A stretch of DNA of 64,000 nt from an uncultured Sphingorhabdus sp. (GCA_947492905.1 CANLOL010000001.1:660578-724577); one strand, 5' to 3'. Counted from the stretch's first letter, positions 35,045 through 45,050 are shown. Translations and numbers: made by a program. Notes: generated by a model not told the origin, from the letters alone.

Positions 35045-35413
35045 ATGGTCAAAAGATATGCTTATTTATTAATGGGATGGCTGGCACTTGCTTTGGGCGG
35101 CTTGGGCATATTCTTGCCACTATTGCCAACAGTACCATTTATGATTTTAGCGGCTTTTTGTTTTGCGCGCAGTTCACCCAAATTAGAAGCTTGGCTGTTA
35201 GATCATGAAAATTTTGGTCACCATATCAGAGCATGGCGCGATTATGGAGCGATTAGCCGTAAGGGCAAAATCATGGCCTCAATTGCATTTGTTGTTAGCA
35301 TTATAATAGCCCTTATTTTTGCCAAAGCACCCTATAGCTATATCCCAATAGCGGCAGCATTGATTGGCGGAACATGGATATGGACACGCCCAGAAGGCAC
35401 TCGCAAAGACTAG
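35045..35413 (+). CDS. YbaN family protein (DUF454)
   Basis: 122 residues, inner-membrane protein with three hydrophobic segments (YLLMGWLALALGGLGIFLPLL, VPFMILAAFCFARSS and a C-terminal pair near VVSIIIALIFA). The run LGIFLPLLPTVPFMILAAFC with FARSSPKLEAWLLDH is the DUF454 signature. Family role unknown; E. coli YbaN neighbours priB/apt. Start ATG 35045 is close to a GGG/CAT with only a weak ribosome site. Convergent with the DUF885 gene. Confidence 0.85.
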   Translation: MVKRYAYLLMGWLALALGGLGIFLPLLPTVPFMILAAFCFARSSPKLEAWLLDHENFGHHIRAWRDYGAISRKGKIMASIAFVVSIIIALIFAKAPYSYIPIAAALIGGTWIWTRPEGTRKD

Positions 35414-35476
35414 CACAAAATCAGCACCAATGATTATATCATTGCCTATGGGATGGTTAGGCGGCCTGACCCCAGA

Positions 35477-36805
35477 TTATTTCAAATCATCTGGCAGACT
35501 TGGTTCGCTGAGTAATTTTTCCATGAGACCCCAGCGCGTTTTTTGATCGCTAGCATTATTTTCAATAAAATCAGCGACCATTTTTTGACCTAGTCCATAA
35601 TTGATAACATAGCTGCGATATTGATCGGTAAAGTCAATGCTCTGGCTAGCGCGTTCTTTATTCACCAATCCATATTTTTGCGTCAATGCAATGGCTTGAT
35701 CGCGATCAATCTCACCATTTAGATATTGAGAGGAAATGGTGAAACGAACCCCTGCTAAATCTTGACGCGCTTCTTGCAGGGCTTGATAGGCGTCTGCCGT
35801 TTTTGGATCTAATCCTGCTAAAGGATAGAGTATTTCTTGTTCAAATTTTATTTTTTCATCATTTGGAAATGCCAAATCAATGCCATAATTTGCGCTACCC
35901 TCGGCAATTAAGCTTTGCGGACTATAGAGGGGATAGATAGAAAATTCTTTCCAGCCTTTATCATTGCTAAGATTTTCTTCTAAGAGCATATTAAGCGTGT
36001 GATGACCGGGATAACCCTCATGACACCCTAGGTCCACAGCGCGGGATATGCGAATTGGAAGGTCAGTATTCACTTGAATCAAGCTCTCATAATTGCCTTG
36101 ATAATAATTATACCCTGACCAGCTTTTATCGGTTACAAATTCTAATGTGAAACGCTCCCCCTCGGGCAATGTAATATATTGCGCCGTGCGTTTTTTACAT
36201 TCAGCAATAGCGGCGTCAAAAACTAGCTTCAGCTTGTCCTTGGGGATATTATATTGGTTTTCAAACGCATTAATGCGCTCTGGCAAAGCCCCTTCACCGG
36301 GAACGATAGCATCAATCTTTTCAATGACATCATCATAATCACGCAATGGCTTTATATCAGGCGTTACACCAAATAGGCCTAGAGATTCGGTACGAAAATC
36401 TAATGTTTCACCCGATAGCATTTTGTGCCGAGTTTGCGCCGCGGTTAGCTGCGCTATCAAAAAATCTTTGCGGCGCTGGGATAAGGAAGAAAGACCATCG
36501 CTGGGTATAGAGTCAATGCGCGCTTTGAGATCATCAATTGCGCTGCCCAATTCTTCTAAACCGCGTTCAGACTTTTGCGCTTCTTCCTTGTAGGATGCAG
36601 GGCCATAATAAGCGTCAACATAGCCCGCTTCTCTCTCTCCCATTTCGAGTGAAAGTTTGATATATTCAAGCGCGAGCGGGTCTAAAATCTTATCGGCTTT
36701 ACTCTGCTCATTACTCAGAGCAGTTTCCCCATTAGCGCTTTTTTCTGCTGAGCAGGCGCTGATGATAAGAGAAGATGATATTAAAAATAAAATTTTCTTT
36801 GTCAT
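35477..36805 (-). CDS. DUF885 family lipoprotein (putative metallopeptidase)
   Basis: 442 residues with a lipoprotein leader (LIISACSAEK, Cys about 18). The DUF885 block HEGYPGHHTLNMLLEE is the putative zinc motif, and the family's second half includes SQSLIAEGSANYGIDLAFPN-like text and GLVNKERASQSIDFTDQYRS. Probable periplasmic di/oligopeptidase-like metalloenzyme; substrates are not established. No operon partner is apparent; convergent with DUF454 and 37 bp from nhaA. Confidence 0.8.
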   Translation of the reverse strand: MTKKILFLISSSLIISACSAEKSANGETALSNEQSKADKILDPLALEYIKLSLEMGEREAGYVDAYYGPASYKEEAQKSERGLEELGSAIDDLKARIDSIPSDGLSSLSQRRKDFLIAQLTAAQTRHKMLSGETLDFRTESLGLFGVTPDIKPLRDYDDVIEKIDAIVPGEGALPERINAFENQYNIPKDKLKLVFDAAIAECKKRTAQYITLPEGERFTLEFVTDKSWSGYNYYQGNYESLIQVNTDLPIRISRAVDLGCHEGYPGHHTLNMLLEENLSNDKGWKEFSIYPLYSPQSLIAEGSANYGIDLAFPNDEKIKFEQEILYPLAGLDPKTADAYQALQEARQDLAGVRFTISSQYLNGEIDRDQAIALTQKYGLVNKERASQSIDFTDQYRSYVINYGLGQKMVADFIENNASDQKTRWGLMEKLLSEPSLPDDLK

Positions 36806-36842
36806 ATAATCACCTTTTCTGAATCTTTTTTAATGGACCTGA

Positions 36843-38147
36843 TTACTTCGTTACTGTTTCGCTTTCCGTCATAGAAGAAACATGGCCATCGGTTTCAACT
36901 TCACTATCACCTTGCGCTTCTATCGCGTCATGGTCTTTGTGGAGCGGCGCAAATTTGAGTAAGCAGAAACCAATAATCGCAGAAGCAATAGAGCCCATTA
37001 ATATGCCGATTTTGGCTTCTTCGCGCAGGAGCATCATATAATCGCTGTTACCAACAAAGGCCAATTCGCCGATGAATAAGCTCATGGTAAAACCAATACC
37101 GCAAAGCATACAAACGCCATAAATTTGCACCCAAGTAGCACCGCGTAATTTTGTAGCAAAGCCGAGTTTAACGGCGGTATATACAGCGGCAAAAATACCC
37201 AACTGTTTGCCGAAAAACAAACCTGCTGCGATACCAAGTGGTAGTGGGCTGAATATCTCATCCATACCCAAGCCGCCGATATTCACACCAGCATTGGCAA
37301 AACCGAAAATCGGGATAATCAAATAAGCACTCCAAGGGTGGATAGCATGTTCCAAAATATGTAGTGGGCTGTTTTTTGCATCAGGTGCACCAGGCGTTTT
37401 AATGATAGGTATCATCATCGCCGCCAACACACCTGCTACTGTGGCATGAACACCAGAGCGCAATACAAAATACCACAGAATGACGGATAATATTAGGAAG
37501 ATAGGAATGTTTTTCACCCCTGATTTGCCTATGATATACATCAAAGCTAGGATACCGGCTGATGCGGCAAGCCACACAGTTTGCAAGCCTTCGGTATAGA
37601 CCAATGCGATAATGGCTACGGCGCCCATATCATCGACAATGGCAACCGTGACCAAGAATAATTTAAGCGAAGTTGGCGCGCGTTTGCCCAAAAGAGCTAG
37701 CACCCCAATGGCAAAAGCAATATCGGTTGCGGCCGGAATTGCCCAACCATTCACAAAGGTAGGGTTGCCAGCAGTAATAGATAAAAATACAATCGCAGGA
37801 ACCGCCATGCCTGCTATCGCTGCTAAGATGGGCAGGCGTCTTTTCTCCCATGTGGAGAGCCGCCCATCAACAAATTCACGTTTAATTTCTAAACCAACCA
37901 AGAAAAAGAATATCGCCATCAATCCATCATTGATCCAGAGATGAATGGTGAATTTTTTCAGCTGTGCTCCAAGCATAATCTCTGGGCCGATCTTGCTATG
38001 CAATAATGCAGAATAAGCATCACCCCAAGCGCTGTTTGCGATAATCATTGCAACAGCGGCGGCGATCATCAACAATACACCACCTGCTGCTTCGCTTTGT
38101 AAAAAGTCGCGCATTGCGGATAATGGCTTGCTCGTCGGGGTTGACAT
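36843..38147 (-). CDS. nhaA: Na+/H+ antiporter NhaA
   Basis: 434 residues, about 40 more than E. coli NhaA owing to a charged C-terminal extension (IEAQGDSEVETDGHVSSMTE). Ion-binding pair VAIVDDMGAVAIIALVYTEG, the AIPAATDIAFAIGVLALLG motif in TM4 and the family start. It exchanges Na+ for H+ at the inner membrane, controlling cytoplasmic pH and Na+ tolerance. The promoter region (38148-38376) has inverted GCAATACAA/TTGTATTGC copies at 38288 and 38332. Confidence 0.95.
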   Translation of the reverse strand: MSTPTSKPLSAMRDFLQSEAAGGVLLMIAAAVAMIIANSAWGDAYSALLHSKIGPEIMLGAQLKKFTIHLWINDGLMAIFFFLVGLEIKREFVDGRLSTWEKRRLPILAAIAGMAVPAIVFLSITAGNPTFVNGWAIPAATDIAFAIGVLALLGKRAPTSLKLFLVTVAIVDDMGAVAIIALVYTEGLQTVWLAASAGILALMYIIGKSGVKNIPIFLILSVILWYFVLRSGVHATVAGVLAAMMIPIIKTPGAPDAKNSPLHILEHAIHPWSAYLIIPIFGFANAGVNIGGLGMDEIFSPLPLGIAAGLFFGKQLGIFAAVYTAVKLGFATKLRGATWVQIYGVCMLCGIGFTMSLFIGELAFVGNSDYMMLLREEAKIGILMGSIASAIIGFCLLKFAPLHKDHDAIEAQGDSEVETDGHVSSMTESETVTK

Positions 38148-38376
38148 AGGGGCGTTTCCTCTAATTTTTCAAATCCGCAAATAATATGGGATTTTGGCTT
38201 TCGATATTGCAAACAGCTATGACGAATTTCACAGCCAACTACAACAGTTAAGAGAGAGATAGCTCATTTAATATTGAGGCGAATGTCGCAATACAAGTAT
38301 CTTTTCAAAAATGTTTCTTATCCTTTGCCTATTGTATTGCTTGTAAAAGCAAATATAGGTGAGGGAGGGGTGTTTT

Positions 38377-39918
38377 GTGATTGATACAATATTGTATATT
38401 TTAGGAGTTGTTCAAACAGAATTATTATTATTCTGTGTGATATGGTTCTTAATTGGCGGTATTGATGATCTATTGGTCGATATTATTTGGATGATACGTT
38501 GGTGCTATAGGCGTTTAACATTTTATCGCCATAAAAAACCGATGGACATTGAATCTTTTAAGCATAAATATGATTTAAATTATTCGAGCCTTAGGGAAAA
38601 ACAAAATACACAGTATGAATATCACGCAATCTTCATTCCTGCATGGCGAGAGGCTGATGTTATTGGCGAGATGCTCAATGGTTGCAAACGAGCATGGATG
38701 AACAGCACTATTGCGCACCGTATTTATGTCGGTTGCTATCCCAATGACAATGATACAATTGCCCAAGTGATTGAGGCGGCGAAATTTAATCCGAATATTT
38801 CGCTGATATTATGTAAAAATGATGGGCCAACAACCAAAGCAGATTGCTTAAATCAATTATGGCGGGCCATGCTGCGCGATGAGCTAAAGCAGGGTATTAA
38901 GGCGAAATCCGTTATTTTGCACGATGCCGAAGATCGCCCGCATGCAGATTCATTGGCGATTTTTGATAGGTTAATCTGTAAAAATGATATTGTTCAATTG
39001 CCTGTCATTCCCATAGCAGCACCGGGATCACAATTGGTGAGCGGCCATTATTGCGATGAATTTTGCGAAAGCCATGGCAAAGCTATGGTCGTGCGCGAAG
39101 CAATAGGAGCGGCTATCCCCTTAGCCGGCGTTGGTTGCGCCATTGAGCGTAATTGCCTTGGCCGCTGGGCTTTGAATAAAAATGGTTTGCCCTTTGCTGG
39201 GGATAGCGTGACCGAAGATTATGAGCTTGGCATTCAAATTGGTTCTGCTGGACGCGGTGCTATCATGGTGCGAATGAAGGATAAAGATGGCCAATTAATA
39301 GGCACATCTTCTTATTTCCCAACAAGTTTGGATGCTGCCATAAAACAAAAATCAAGATGGGTTATGGGCATTGCTCTGTCTGGTTGGGACAGATTGGGCT
39401 GGGCAACTGAGAGGTCAGAACAGCCCATTACGCATGAACGAAGAAGCGCTTCGACCAAAAAATATCCACTGCGCCTTCCATTTAATATGGGAGAAAATTG
39501 GATGCGTTTGCGCGATAGGCGCGGGATATTCTCGGCGCTCACAATATGCTTTGCCTATATTTTGGCAGTGCTCAGCGGGATATTATTCATCGCTCAATAT
39601 GCGGGTTATTTCAATTTTGAACCGCTTAGCGAAAATATGCAGTTCATGATCTTATGCAGCAGTTTGTTGATGCTTTGGAGATTATTCATGCGCAGCGCGT
39701 TTTTATATTATCATTATGGCTTTGTGCAGGCTTGTTATGCACTGCCAAGAATGATTACATCTAACATCATTGCAATATTAGCCGCGCGCCGGGCAGTAAT
39801 ATTATATTATAAATATTGTTTCGGCGGCACAATGATATGGGAAAAAACGCAGCATGATATAATGCCGCCTTCTTATGATGGTCATCGCTTTACAGTGACC
39901 AATGGGAAGCAGTCATGA
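38377..39918 (+). CDS. NfrB-like inner-membrane glycosyltransferase (short form)
   Basis: 513 residues from GTG 38377, chosen because AGGGAGGGG lies five to eight bases upstream; an in-frame GTG at 38359 is less supported. Family 2 glycosyltransferase with N-terminal and two C-terminal membrane segments. Nucleotide-sugar and metal site ILHDAEDRPHADSL, base TEDYELGIQ, and the QxxRW-type motif KQKSRWVMGIALSGWDRLGW. It matches the E. coli NfrB (phage N4 receptor) core, but the C-terminal c-di-GMP-binding domain of NfrB is absent. NfrB with NfrA secretes a surface polysaccharide. It overlaps the next gene by 4 bp (ATGA). Confidence 0.82.
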   Translation: MIDTILYILGVVQTELLLFCVIWFLIGGIDDLLVDIIWMIRWCYRRLTFYRHKKPMDIESFKHKYDLNYSSLREKQNTQYEYHAIFIPAWREADVIGEMLNGCKRAWMNSTIAHRIYVGCYPNDNDTIAQVIEAAKFNPNISLILCKNDGPTTKADCLNQLWRAMLRDELKQGIKAKSVILHDAEDRPHADSLAIFDRLICKNDIVQLPVIPIAAPGSQLVSGHYCDEFCESHGKAMVVREAIGAAIPLAGVGCAIERNCLGRWALNKNGLPFAGDSVTEDYELGIQIGSAGRGAIMVRMKDKDGQLIGTSSYFPTSLDAAIKQKSRWVMGIALSGWDRLGWATERSEQPITHERRSASTKKYPLRLPFNMGENWMRLRDRRGIFSALTICFAYILAVLSGILFIAQYAGYFNFEPLSENMQFMILCSSLLMLWRLFMRSAFLYYHYGFVQACYALPRMITSNIIAILAARRAVILYYKYCFGGTMIWEKTQHDIMPPSYDGHRFTVTNGKQS

Positions 39919-41102
39919 TAAATTTGTCTCAATCCAATGGCATCAGCAAGGCTAAGCCGCTTATTTATCTGATGATGCTCTTGGGCGCATGGATTGTTGC
40001 GCGGATAATATTCACGCTCTCGACGACACAGGCCAATGACGCTGATATGAAATTCATACAATCACCATTGGCGAATGCGGAGCAAAATTCTAATCAAAAT
40101 TCGCAACCAAAAAATATTAAAATTGGCCAGTTATCAGCAGGGCAATCAGAAGCAGGACAATCTTCAGATAGACAGACAGAATTAAGAAAAAACACTTCGC
40201 CCTATGATTTTGCAGCACAATTTTTAGATGTCCCAAAGGCTATATCAATACCATCTGCTTCATCTTATATTACAGCAGCATCTAATGGCCTGCCCAAAAG
40301 CTATTATCCGCTTTTATTCCTTGGCGCTATTGAAGAGAGAAGCAATTCTCTCATGCGTCCTAAACAATATGCAGGTTCTGGTTGGAATTTACCGCCGGGC
40401 AATGGCAATAAATTGGTACAATTAAATCCAAACAATCAGAGCGATAATCGCGAACATTCTAATTTAGCATCGCGTCTTAGCGGATATGCCTATATTTTTG
40501 CGCGTTCTAATAGCGGTGATGCTAATGCTTTGGGTGGCCGCTATGGCGGTTCTCAGGCTGCGGTTCAATTGGCCTATCGCATTAATCCCAATAAGAGCAC
40601 AGTCATTGATGCTACGGTGCGCGCGCAAAGCGCTCTCAGCGATAGTGACAGAGAAATAGCAGCGGGGGTTAGATTTAAGCCAAATGAGAAATTCCCATTG
40701 GCTCTTGTGGCGGAAAGACGGTTTAGACCATCTAACCCCGATGGATATGCGCTCTATGTTGCTGGTGGGAAGTCCAACATAGCTTTGCCTGCGAATTTCA
40801 AATTAAATGCATATGGACAGGCTGGCGTTAGCACTGCTGGCCGGGATACATTATTTTTCGATGGTCAAATTATTGCTGAAAAGTCAGTCCATAAAAACAA
40901 CGCTATTGAGATATTAGCAGGCGGCGGTGCTTGGGCCGGCGGTCAACGCGGTGCGCAGCGGATTGATATTGGGCCTAGCGTCAGTATCAAATTATCTAAA
41001 GGCAAGAAAAATTATCGCATATCTGGGGATTGGCGAGAGCGCATAGGCGGTGATGCATCGCCCAATAGCGGGGCTGTGATTACTCTATCCACGGATTTTT
41101 GA
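39915..41102 (+). CDS. NfrA-like outer-membrane beta-barrel protein (short form)
   Basis: 395 residues. A membrane anchor near the N-terminus (LIYLMMLLGAWIVARIIFTL) is followed by an Asn/Gln-rich linker. The C-terminal ~210 residues (about 190-395) have alternating beta-barrel strands ending in a terminal aromatic (ITLSTDF, C-terminal Phe). This matches the C-terminal barrel domain of NfrA-like phage N4 adsorption proteins; the long TPR periplasmic part of E. coli NfrA is lacking. Translational coupling to the glycosyltransferase (ATGA overlap) supports a joint role in polysaccharide export. Confidence 0.65.
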   Translation: MINLSQSNGISKAKPLIYLMMLLGAWIVARIIFTLSTTQANDADMKFIQSPLANAEQNSNQNSQPKNIKIGQLSAGQSEAGQSSDRQTELRKNTSPYDFAAQFLDVPKAISIPSASSYITAASNGLPKSYYPLLFLGAIEERSNSLMRPKQYAGSGWNLPPGNGNKLVQLNPNNQSDNREHSNLASRLSGYAYIFARSNSGDANALGGRYGGSQAAVQLAYRINPNKSTVIDATVRAQSALSDSDREIAAGVRFKPNEKFPLALVAERRFRPSNPDGYALYVAGGKSNIALPANFKLNAYGQAGVSTAGRDTLFFDGQIIAEKSVHKNNAIEILAGGGAWAGGQRGAQRIDIGPSVSIKLSKGKKNYRISGDWRERIGGDASPNSGAVITLSTDF

Positions 41103-41174
41103 TAATAATCACTATTAAGCCCTCATCTGTGCCTTTATAAAGCCGCATTAATCAGCTAGATAGGATGATAATAT

Positions 41175-42089
41175 ATGGATATTTATCTTCCTATAGCCAA
41201 TCTATCGGTTGACGCTGGCGTCATCATCTTACTCGGCATTCTAGTAGGCGTGCTATCGGGTATGTTTGGCGTGGGCGGAGGATTTTTGACCACACCATTA
41301 TTGATATTCTACGGAATACCGCCAACGGTTGCGGCTGCATCAGCCTCTACACAGGTTACGGGGGCGAGTATTTCAGGCGTTTTTGCGCATATGAAACGCG
41401 ATGGTGTTGATTTCCATATGGGCGGCGTGCTGGTGGTTGGCGGCATAATTGGGACTTTATTTGGCGCGCTCTTATTTGAAACATTGGAAGCTTTGGGGCA
41501 AATTGATACTGTCATTAATATTTTATATGTATTGATGCTGGGTGGTATTGGCGGATTGATGTTCAAAGAGAGCATCACGAGCGTTATCGCTGTGCGCTCT
41601 GGCAAAAAAGTCCAAGCCAAAAAGCGGCGGCACCATCCATTGGTTTCAAACCTACCTCTGCGTTGGCGTTTTCGCAGATCGGGGCTTTATATATCCCCGC
41701 TCGCACCTCTTTTCCTTGGCTTTATCACTGGTATCTTAACGATGCTACTTGGCGTTGGCGGCGGCTTTGTGATGGTTCCTGCTATGCTCTATCTACTGGG
41801 TATGGGCGCTCAAGTTGTGGTTGGCACATCATTGTTTCAAATATTGTTCGTGACGATTTCTTCGACTATGATGCATGCTCTTACCACCAAAGCCGTAGAT
41901 ATAGTATTGGCCGTATTATTGCTGATTGGCAGCGTTACTGGTGCTCAAATAGGGGCACGGTTCGCCCAAAAATTACCGCCCGAATATTTGCGACTAATAT
42001 TAGCAGCATTAGTATTGATAGTGGCTTTACGGCTAGCGATAGGATTGGGTTTCCAACCACCAGAAATATTCACGGTGCAACCAGCATGA
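41175..42089 (+). CDS. TauE/SafE family anion exporter
   Basis: 304 residues with about eight membrane segments and two repeated halves: GVLSGMFGVGGGFLTTPLL (N-half) and GILTMLLGVGGGFVMVPAML (C-half), the diagnostic GVGGGF repeats. Family members export sulfite, sulfoacetate or related organic anions. The start ATG 41175 follows a region without a strong ribosome site. The next gene starts inside its stop codon (ATGA), pairing it with a TIGR02186 protein as seen across alphaproteobacteria. Substrate not established; a cytosolic enzyme producing the anion is not evident here. Confidence 0.9.
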   Translation: MDIYLPIANLSVDAGVIILLGILVGVLSGMFGVGGGFLTTPLLIFYGIPPTVAAASASTQVTGASISGVFAHMKRDGVDFHMGGVLVVGGIIGTLFGALLFETLEALGQIDTVINILYVLMLGGIGGLMFKESITSVIAVRSGKKVQAKKRRHHPLVSNLPLRWRFRRSGLYISPLAPLFLGFITGILTMLLGVGGGFVMVPAMLYLLGMGAQVVVGTSLFQILFVTISSTMMHALTTKAVDIVLAVLLLIGSVTGAQIGARFAQKLPPEYLRLILAALVLIVALRLAIGLGFQPPEIFTVQPA

Positions 42090-42847
42090 TGCGTATTTTA
42101 CTGGCCTTGATTATGGTGTTGAGCGGCGTTCAATTAAACGCTCAACCGAAATTAGTGCCTGATGTTTCTCAACGCCAAATCTCTATTCAATCTGGCTTTA
42201 CTGGCGCTGAACTATTGCTATTCGGTGCGATTGTTGATCCGCAGCGTTCGAATAATCAAGATGCGATTGATGTTGTGGTGGTGCTGCGCGGCCCCACAGA
42301 ACCCATAATATTGCGCGAGAAAAAGAAAGTCGCGGGTATCTGGATTAATGCTGATAGTAGTGATTTTCAATCCGTCCCTGGTTATTATGCAATCGCTTCT
42401 TCGCGCAAAATATCCGATATTGTCGATGTTAAGACTGCGGCCATTTATGAATTGGGTATCGATAGGCTACAGCTATCACCTACTGGTTCGATTGATAGCA
42501 AGAAGCTACGTCATTTTGTGAATGGGTTGGTGGATAATAGGCAGAGAGGCGGATTATATCGCGATAACCCCAATGGCGTTGAGATAAGCGAAGATATTCT
42601 CTATCGCGCTCGGCTTAATATTCCCTCTTCTGTACCAGTGGGGGATTATACAGCAGAGACATTGCTAATACAGAGCGGCAAAGTTATTGCGGCTGATGAT
42701 AATGTGCAAATATCAATCAAAAAGGTTGGGTTTGAAGCATTTATTACGACCTTGGCCGATAAATATTCTCTATTCTATGGTTTAATAGCTGTTCTTATCT
42801 CTGTATTATTTGGCTTAGCCGCAGGATATATTTTCCAAAGACTATAA
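42086..42847 (+). CDS. TIGR02186 family exported/anchored protein
   Basis: 253 residues from ATG 42086 (a second ATG follows at 42089). A longer open frame to the left only runs through the TauE/SafE gene in another frame. Signal peptide about 1-19 (ALIMVLSGVQLNA). The middle is a beta-rich periplasmic domain with SIQSGFTGAELLLFGAIVDP and IWINADSSDFQSVPGYYAIA. A C-terminal membrane helix (LIAVLISVLFGLAAGYIFQR) anchors it in the inner membrane. Coupled to the exporter, so an accessory subunit is likely; function otherwise unknown. Confidence 0.85.
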   Translation: MMRILLALIMVLSGVQLNAQPKLVPDVSQRQISIQSGFTGAELLLFGAIVDPQRSNNQDAIDVVVVLRGPTEPIILREKKKVAGIWINADSSDFQSVPGYYAIASSRKISDIVDVKTAAIYELGIDRLQLSPTGSIDSKKLRHFVNGLVDNRQRGGLYRDNPNGVEISEDILYRARLNIPSSVPVGDYTAETLLIQSGKVIAADDNVQISIKKVGFEAFITTLADKYSLFYGLIAVLISVLFGLAAGYIFQRL

Positions 42848-42983
42848 TCATTTTATGAACAAAATCGTATAGTTAGTCATTTTACTTACTGAAATGCTAT
42901 ATGTAATGCATCGTAAAGTAAGCAAATATTAACTTTAATTATCTAACCATTACCTCTGTTAAATTGTCAAGCAATGGTGGGAT

Positions 42984-45050
42984 ATGAGAAATAGAGTATT
43001 TGGACAAACGCCGTCAGAGGATAGCCCAAAACCCAAAGTGAACGAGAGTGGTGCGCAGCGCCACATGTCCTATCAACACCCGGCAGAGCAACCCCCGGTA
43101 GAGAAAACAACGGCAGAGCCACAAAATTCGCACAGTGATGATGAAATCACACCTGTACATTTTAAGCCTGCGAACCCGACCCAAAATACCGCAGTCAATA
43201 GCACAGAAAATAGCAATCTTGATGGTTTAAAGCCACAAGATAAAGCTCATGATATTGCACAGGCTGATAATGTAGAGGCTGATAATATGGAGGATGATTT
43301 GGAAAAGCATCAAAGCCAAGATGAGTCACTATCATCCAATGCAGAAGAAGAATTAGCATCCCATAATCTGACGCCACAAGCCGAAGAAATGGAATCGCAA
43401 GAACCCAATATTTCACTGGCTCCTTCTAGTAATGGTGAGCGCTCTACTCGTGGTCTCTATAATATCGGTTTTGTGACGGAGATAGCAGGCTCTGGTTCGC
43501 AAATTTGTGTTGACCCTAAAGTATTGGCGCAATTGGATTCCCATGATGATCCCAGCATAAGAATGGCAGGACAAGTGGGCGCGCAGATTAAAATCCGCGT
43601 TGGTTCAATATGGCTATTAGCCAGCATAAGAACGCAAAAATTAGATTTGACCGATGGCAATTCAATCACTGCATTTGTGGATTTCTTGGGCGAAGGCGAT
43701 GAAGAGAGATTAACAGGTAAAATTTATAATTTCCGCCGTGGTGTGACGCGTTATCCAGTTCCAGGAAGCGAAGTTTATGCCGTTAGCAGCGCAGATTTGA
43801 AACAGATTTATGCTGCGGATAGCCGCGCCAATACTGAAATTGGTACAGTATTTCCAACCAAAGATATTCGCGGTGCGCTCTATGTTGATGCGATGCTGGG
43901 CAAGCATTTCGCATTATTGGGTTCAACGGGTACGGGTAAATCAACATCAGCAGCTTTGATATTACACCGTATTTGCGATCTTGCGCCACAGGGCCATATT
44001 GTGATGGTCGATCCGCATGGTGAATATAGCGCGGCTTTTAAGAGCAATGGCGCATTGTTCGATGTGAACAATATTGCGATGCCTTATTGGTTGATGAATT
44101 TCAGCGAGCATTGCGAAGTTTTTGTGACGTCTAATGGTGATGATCGCCAAATAGATTGTGAAATCCTATCTCGTTGTCTGCTAAAAGCGCGCTCAAAAAG
44201 CCGTATGGCAGAGAATATTAGCAAATTAACCGTCGATTCCCCCATTCCTTATCTACTGTCTGATTTGACAAATATCATTCAAACCGAGATGGGCAAATTG
44301 GACAAATCTTCTTCCTCTGCGCCGTTCATGCGTTTAAAAAATAAGATTGAAGAATTAAAGGCTGACCCCCGCTATAGCTTTATGTTCTCTGGCATGTTGG
44401 TTGGCGATACAATGGCGGATTTTATCAGCAAAATTTTCCGCCTTCCCAGCGAAGGCAAGCCCATTTCCATCATTGATGTATCCTCTATGCCATCGGATAT
44501 TACCTCAACGGTTGTTGCTGTTTTATCGCGCCTTGTTTTTGATTATGCGATTTGGTCGCGTAATGAACCACAGCGCCCAATCCTATTGGTTTGCGAAGAG
44601 GCGCACCGTTACATTCCGAATGAGCGCGTTGCTGCGACTTCTGCGGTTCGTACAATTTTGGAGCGTATCGCAAAAGAAGGCCGTAAATATGGTGTATCAT
44701 TGGGCCTTATTACTCAGCGTCCATCAGATTTGGCCGAAGGTGTTTTATCGCAATGCGGTACGATTCTTTCCATGCGTCTGAACAATGATCGTGACCAAGC
44801 CTTTGTTAGAGCCGCTATGCCCGAGGGCGCGCGCGGTTTCTTGGATGCTATTCCTGCGCTTCGTAACCGAGAAATCATTGTATGCGGCGAAGGTGTTTCT
44901 ATTCCTATTCGTGTGTCGCTTGATACGTTGGAAGAAGAAAAACGTCCTGCATCGGAAGATCCGATTTTCTCTGAACTATGGCAAGAATCGGGCGGCGAGG
45001 CTGAGATGTTGGAGCGGATTGTTACCCGCTGGCGCTCACAAGGACGCTAA
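42984..45050 (+). CDS. HerA-like ATPase (DUF87/HAS-barrel)
   Basis: 688 residues. The first ~150 are low-complexity, acidic and Gln/Asn/Glu-rich, likely disordered. A HAS-barrel-like region (about 155-260) precedes the HerA/FtsK-type ATPase: Walker A ALLGSTGTGKSTSAALIL (about 310-327), Walker B RPILLVCEEAHRYI (about 531-545), and an arginine-finger-like segment with SLGLITQRPSDLAEGVLSQC. HerA translocases act with the NurA nuclease in archaeal DNA end resection and with other effectors in bacterial defence; no such partner gene lies beside it here. Cytoplasmic. Own promoter region from 42848. Confidence 0.85.
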   Translation: MRNRVFGQTPSEDSPKPKVNESGAQRHMSYQHPAEQPPVEKTTAEPQNSHSDDEITPVHFKPANPTQNTAVNSTENSNLDGLKPQDKAHDIAQADNVEADNMEDDLEKHQSQDESLSSNAEEELASHNLTPQAEEMESQEPNISLAPSSNGERSTRGLYNIGFVTEIAGSGSQICVDPKVLAQLDSHDDPSIRMAGQVGAQIKIRVGSIWLLASIRTQKLDLTDGNSITAFVDFLGEGDEERLTGKIYNFRRGVTRYPVPGSEVYAVSSADLKQIYAADSRANTEIGTVFPTKDIRGALYVDAMLGKHFALLGSTGTGKSTSAALILHRICDLAPQGHIVMVDPHGEYSAAFKSNGALFDVNNIAMPYWLMNFSEHCEVFVTSNGDDRQIDCEILSRCLLKARSKSRMAENISKLTVDSPIPYLLSDLTNIIQTEMGKLDKSSSSAPFMRLKNKIEELKADPRYSFMFSGMLVGDTMADFISKIFRLPSEGKPISIIDVSSMPSDITSTVVAVLSRLVFDYAIWSRNEPQRPILLVCEEAHRYIPNERVAATSAVRTILERIAKEGRKYGVSLGLITQRPSDLAEGVLSQCGTILSMRLNNDRDQAFVRAAMPEGARGFLDAIPALRNREIIVCGEGVSIPIRVSLDTLEEEKRPASEDPIFSELWQESGGEAEMLERIVTRWRSQGR

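Noticed and set aside
35425-35450. AATGAT-tat-ATCATT hairpin between DUF454 and DUF885
   Set aside because: Short AT stem without T tract in either direction; too weak for a terminator call.
41663-42085. Long in-frame extension upstream of the TIGR02186 gene
   Set aside because: The residues come from the TauE/SafE gene read out of frame; signal peptide and ATGA overlap set the start at 42086.
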